Assembly (NCBI GenBank): GCA_963693085.1
Contig: OY856410.1
Coordinates: forward strand, 881,937,335 to 882,001,334
Length of the DNA stretch: 64,000 nucleotides
From: Alisma plantago-aquatica
Taxonomy: Eukaryota; Streptophyta; Magnoliopsida; Alismatales; Alismataceae
Direction: 5' to 3'
Shown: positions 59,990 through 64,000 of the stretch, piece after piece
How the letters are laid out: every line of letters starts with the position of its first letter
Position numbering within the stretch: the stretch's first letter is position 1
Notes under the pieces: model-generated
What the model was told of the DNA's origin: nothing
Databases searched by the model: none
The model's input: the letters and a program-made list of their open reading frames with translations, nothing else
Made by a program: the position numbers and the translations under genes

Positions 59990-62985
59990 ATTATTTGTTT
60001 GATCCAACTCAATTAAGGATTTTTGGTTTGTAATCAAATTATGTATGAGGCGACAAAGTCAATCAACTATGCACCGGAGAAACTTTTTAGAAAAATTGGG
60101 ACAGTGTTGGGTCGATTGATGAAGGTAGACGATCACACTGTTTATTCTATAAGAAGTAGGTTTGTGAATCTGGCCATAGAAATTGATAAATCTAAGCCAA
60201 TACATCTACATTAATCATAAATGCAAGTTATGATTATAAAATGGAGTATGAAACATTTCAATCATGCATGACCTGTGGTATATAGGTCATAGCAAAAATC
60301 ACTACAACAAAGAGATGGAATTACTAGATGCACCTGTCGAACATGTAATAGACAATGATGCTGGGTGAAATTGGTAGAGGAGGATGATCGTTGGCATATA
60401 TACTATGGACGTAAGATCCATACAAGGACACCGATGAGGAAGAATAACAACATGAAAATACTAAAACAAACATAGAATAACAATAAATTCAAATTTCTTC
60501 AAGATGAAGATGATGAGGGGATGGACATGAAATGCACTACAAAAACACATGTTATAGGTGAACAAACACGATCACAAGACCAATCATTGGTGAATATATT
60601 ATGGAAGAAAAAGTGGAATCATGGGCTGACAAAGAACACATTGTTTCATTACAAAAGGAAACAAATCAAGTTATCGATGATCAACCTACTAGAGTGAAGG
60701 ACATTCAAGATGATGGAAAAATTATGGATGCATAAGGCTTACACACAGTTGCAAATCTAGATGGGGATGTCATTATGTTGGGAAAAGACACATTATGCTA
60801 TAGAAGCAAGACATAATTCAAAATGACATGGAATCTGTCAGCTCAACAAACTAGAACCAGATAAAACACATTATACATGTAATGTTGGGAGGGAAATAAT
60901 ACATATCAGTGGAAATATGAAATTATCTATTACAATAACATGGAGTCAGACTAGGATACTTGTTGAGGTTCGCGACGCTGAGGACAATTTACAATAAGTA
61001 TAATGACATATTATCTCTCTTTAAATTATTGATGTTAGATACTATATGTCAGAATGTGAGAGGAATTAGCAATGCTAATAGCCAAAATAATCACAAAGAT
61101 ATGGCATCGCACTAAAAACAAAACCTCAAGTGGTGGTACAGTCGTGTACTTCTACTGACCGTGCATATGGTGTAATTAAGGATCACAATTACAATCACTC
61201 ACACAAAGTTGAAGAAAGGGTTTACTCTGGAGGTATTTGGCTTCTTTGGAAGGACAATGAATGTAACATGGTTAGCTTAGAAAGTTATAAGCAATTCATG
61301 CACTACAATGTTAATAACTTTTTTTATCATAGTGATGTATGGTAGCCCACATCCGATGATGAGGAAATTTTTGTGGAAACACCTAATTAGATTATTAAAT
61401 AGAATATATATATAGAGTGGATTTAATTATGCAATTTTAATGCTATGCCTGATATGATGGAGAAGCAAATGAGTCAACTTTTCAACAATTGTGACATGAC
61501 AAAATTCCAAGATACTCCTCTCTATGCTTCCTTTGGGCTACTCTAGTCCCAAGTTTACATACAAGAAGGGACTTCTATATGAAAGGTAGGCATGTTTATT
61601 GCAAATGGACATTAGATGAGGGAGAATAATAACTTCATTGTTACACATTCTCTCAGACTAGTTCAGATCATAACCCAATAATGATAGTTGCTCGAGTCAA
61701 AAATCAGAGAAGAGAGTTTCTAAAACTAAGCTAATATAGGACTCAAGTTCTGAATTCAAACAATTGTTGGAAGAGGCCTGGAGGACAAATAAGTGCTTCA
61801 AAGATGCTTTGAGAGATGCTAATGTACCAATTTTAAATGACATTTGTAAACATGCAAATGCACGATTCACAAATAAGATTTGTTGTTGCATAAAATTGAG
61901 AATTTCTAGAAATAGTTGGAGTTATCTTGTGATCCCTATATGGATGATTATTGTCTAACTCTGCAACATGAATATGAAGTGCTTTTAGCCAATGAGGAGT
62001 CATGGAGACATACGAGTGATATGGAATAGATTAGCAATCATACTTTAACTCAATAATATTTTGACACCTTTGTGAAGAACAGTCAGCCCCATAACACCAC
62101 AACAATGCTCAAGAATAGTAAATAAGAATGGGTTTCTAAACCAAATCAGTTGAAAAATAGTCAAGCCCGTAACACCACCACAATGCTCAAGAACAATAAA
62201 GAAGAATGGGTTTTTGAACCAAATCAACTAAAGGACCTAGATTATAACTTCTTTGAAACCCGATTCATTGCTACTACACTTCCAAATAATAAATAGATGA
62301 ACTGCATGCCAAAAAGGTTTCAACACCTCTCGAGTGAGGCCCTTCAGCGTATAGGAAATATGCCTACAGAAGGGGAGATACACACAACATTGCAATTATT
62401 GGGACCTTACGATGCATGTGGATTGAACGTCATTGATATAGATTTTTTGCAGAAACATTAGAACACCATTAAACAATCATTGATTAGAATAGTGAAGAAT
62501 GTTAATTGGGTTTTCCTTTGCCTACAAATATGTGTGATTCAGTAATAAATTTAGTACTCAAGGTTAAAAACCCAACATCATGAACCAAGTTACACCAATC
62601 TCTCTTAACAACATGTGTCTGAAGTTTTCTTCTAAAATTTGATGGAACGACTTAAGATGTTCATGAATGATTTGGATTTCATCATCACAAAGTAGTTTTG
62701 TCTGTGGGCAGAGAATTTTGGATAAAATTTTAATAGTGCATGAGCTCATTCATAATATTGGAAAGCCAAAAATATTATGTACATGGAAATTAATATAAAT
62801 TTATCAAAATCATATCATTGCATGGTATGTCCATTCATGTTTGATACTCTACAAAAATGGTTTATCGATCATTATGACCATCTATATCATGAACTTTATT
62901 CAGAATGGTAAGACAAATGTATTATGGAATAGTGACAAGCTTCAAGGTTTCAAAGCTACAAGAGGGTTACAACACAACATAAGTT
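59990..62985 (+). pseudogene. Decayed L1 LINE: ORF1 tail, endonuclease, start of RT
   Basis: IGTVLGRLMKVDDHTVYSIR followed by SRFVNLAIEIDKSKP (60105-60205) resembles the DUF4283 end of plant L1 ORF1. ORF2 starts at about 61040 with CQNVRGISNANS. GGIWLLWKDNECNMVSLESY (61232-61290) and SDHNPIMI (61670) are endonuclease landmarks. PTEGEIHTTLQLLGPYDACG, FLQKH and NTIKQSLI (62355-62480) mark the RT beginning. LQGFKATRGLQHN at 62937-62975 resembles the ATRGLRQGD motif. Stops are frequent, so this is an old copy. Confidence 0.7.
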
Positions 62986-62997
62986 TTATGTAGAGAA

Positions 62998-63360
62998 GTG
63001 GGGATGACTGCGAGAGTTACAGCCGGGGTGACTGAGGGGGCAGATACTGAGGTGACGGTGCCGTCGGACCCTCCTGATCTCATTGGTGCTATACCTTCTC
63101 ATAACCCCTACTATAAAAGTTTAGGAAACATCTCAGTGGAGGAACATCCTAAGCAATGGTCTGATCTATTCAAGAAGGATAGCTTGGGACCGGTGAAGTT
63201 AAAGGAGGATGTCTGACTGGTTGATGGGAAGCTCATTTACCCTAAGGTCATCACTGAGAGGAATCTAGGAAGGTGGAGTAGAACTGCGGCTGGGTACGTA
63301 ATTGGTCTGAAGCCTCATTGGCCAGCATTAGCTAAGCACCTTGCATAGATTTGACGAGCG
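62998..63360 (+). pseudogene. DUF4283-like (LINE ORF1 type) fragment
   Basis: After a Thr/Val/Glu-rich start come EEHPKQWSDLFKKDSLGPVK, LVDGKLIYPKVITERNLGRW and AAGYVIGLKPHWPALAKHLA. W..LF, then G(K/R)...P...., W..A.GYV.G..P is the pattern of the N-terminal part of DUF4283 proteins in plant L1 elements. A TGA (63213-63215) and a TAG (63346-63348) interrupt it. It is not continuous with the LINE relic to its left and is a separate insertion or rearranged piece. Confidence 0.5.
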
Positions 63361-63364
63361 AAAG

Positions 63365-64000
63365 TGTGACGTCTATTGCCAAACATCGATTAAGATTAAT
63401 GCAGAAGCGGTCATTAGCAGCAGAATTACTAAAAATCACTAAAAATTAAAAACTTTTTACAAAGAGATCCATAAACTGCAAAACTCTTTCATAAGAACCA
63501 AAGTGTTTCAAATACATTCTGGTTTACTAGTACATCTCTTGTACCAATCTTTCTCGAGAGTTACAAACATCAGCTGCCCACATAGGCAGTACAAAAATCT
63601 CGAGGCATCAAGCCAAAATCTCAGATCAGTACTAAACTAACTACTGACCCCTAGGACCTGAGAGTACAGAGACGACACATAGGACTCTCTATTAACAGGA
63701 CATGACAACCAATGTTTCTACCTGAGGATTCACTGTCGTCCTTAGTTCTGCTGCTGCTGTTGCTCTTCCCTTACTGTAGGGTTCCTGCCTCTTCTTTGGT
63801 GTCTACCTAAAAAGTTGAATTCCACGGGGGTGAGACAATCGAAAATTGTGCCAGCGAGAGATATAACTCTCCGGAAGAAACATTATTATTGCAACTAATG
63901 GTATAAAACTGAGCAGAAGAATCATAAGTATTCAACATCAGCTAAATTATTGACTAAACAATTTAAAGTAGTATTCTCTATTCAAGTCATTTCAGCTATA
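63365..64000 (-). mobile_element. LTR-retrotransposon terminal remnant, continues past the window
   Basis: Read on the minus strand it matches 6040-6680 in order: TTTTATACCATTAGTTGC, AGAGTTATATCTCTCGCTGG, CTCACCCCCGTGGAATTC, GATGCCTCGAGA, TTTTTAGTGATTTTTAGTAA. It probably ends near 63365. No coding part lies inside the window. Confidence 0.6.

Noticed and set aside
1..64000. tRNA genes
   Set aside because: Apart from primer-site matches to tRNA-Met at LTR borders, no cloverleaf-like sequence was noticed by eye. A covariance-model scan would be needed to exclude one.

Overview
This is eukaryotic nuclear DNA from a flowering plant. It is AT-rich, has GT–AG spliced exons, and is crowded with plant transposon families: CACTA, Ty1-copia, Tat/Athila-like gypsy, Cassandra TRIM, L1 and RTE LINEs, Mutator-like elements and a PIF/Harbinger MITE. 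No rRNA, tRNA, CRISPR or prokaryotic operon is visible. The species cannot be named from this window. Very long TE-filled introns are typical of large-genome lineages such as orchids and some magnoliids, but that is only a hint.

The one host gene I can support runs on the + strand from 9088 to 57817, about 48.7 kb. Five exons (9088-9655, 24481-24580, 24658-24781, 57524-57616, 57692-57817) join in phase into a 336-residue protein. It has a probable plastid transit peptide and a C-terminal region resembling the cyanobacterial/plastid DUF3110 family. Introns 2 and 4 are 77 and 75 bp. Introns 1 and 3 are 14.8 and 32.7 kb and are packed with transposons.

Region by region: 1-4309 is the end of a CACTA element (CACTA-1, minus) with TNP2 transposase and a possible captured B3-like ORF. 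4310-6690 holds three minisatellites and a remnant of an LTR element. 6690-9087 is the upstream flank. Intron 1 holds copia-like LTRs, two copia remnants (one inserted at the YVDD codons of the other), an AACTTCG-rich DNA transposon and a gag-only gypsy element (17739-23908).

Intron 3 holds RTE LINE pieces, a Mutator-like element with a complete Cassandra nested in it (26486-28313), a second Mutator-like element (29169-30033), duplicated copia debris hit by a small complete copia (34923-37173), a second AACTTCG element, and a copia relic split by a DNA transposon (41371-42035). It also holds a structurally complete 12.5-kb CACTA element (CACTA-2, 43703-56211).

CACTA-2 carries a TNP2 gene and a second gene (Ptta/En/Spm-type region, DUF8039-like, Ulp1 protease-like). 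Three later arrivals interrupt it: a MITE, a Cassandra solo LTR and a 5'-truncated L1. Downstream of the host gene lie a local duplication, a (GA)n tract, a decayed L1 and, at the window edge, an inverted relative of the LTR remnant at 6 kb. The transposons do not form one working pathway. They are layers of nested insertions that expanded two introns while the splice junctions and reading frame stayed intact.
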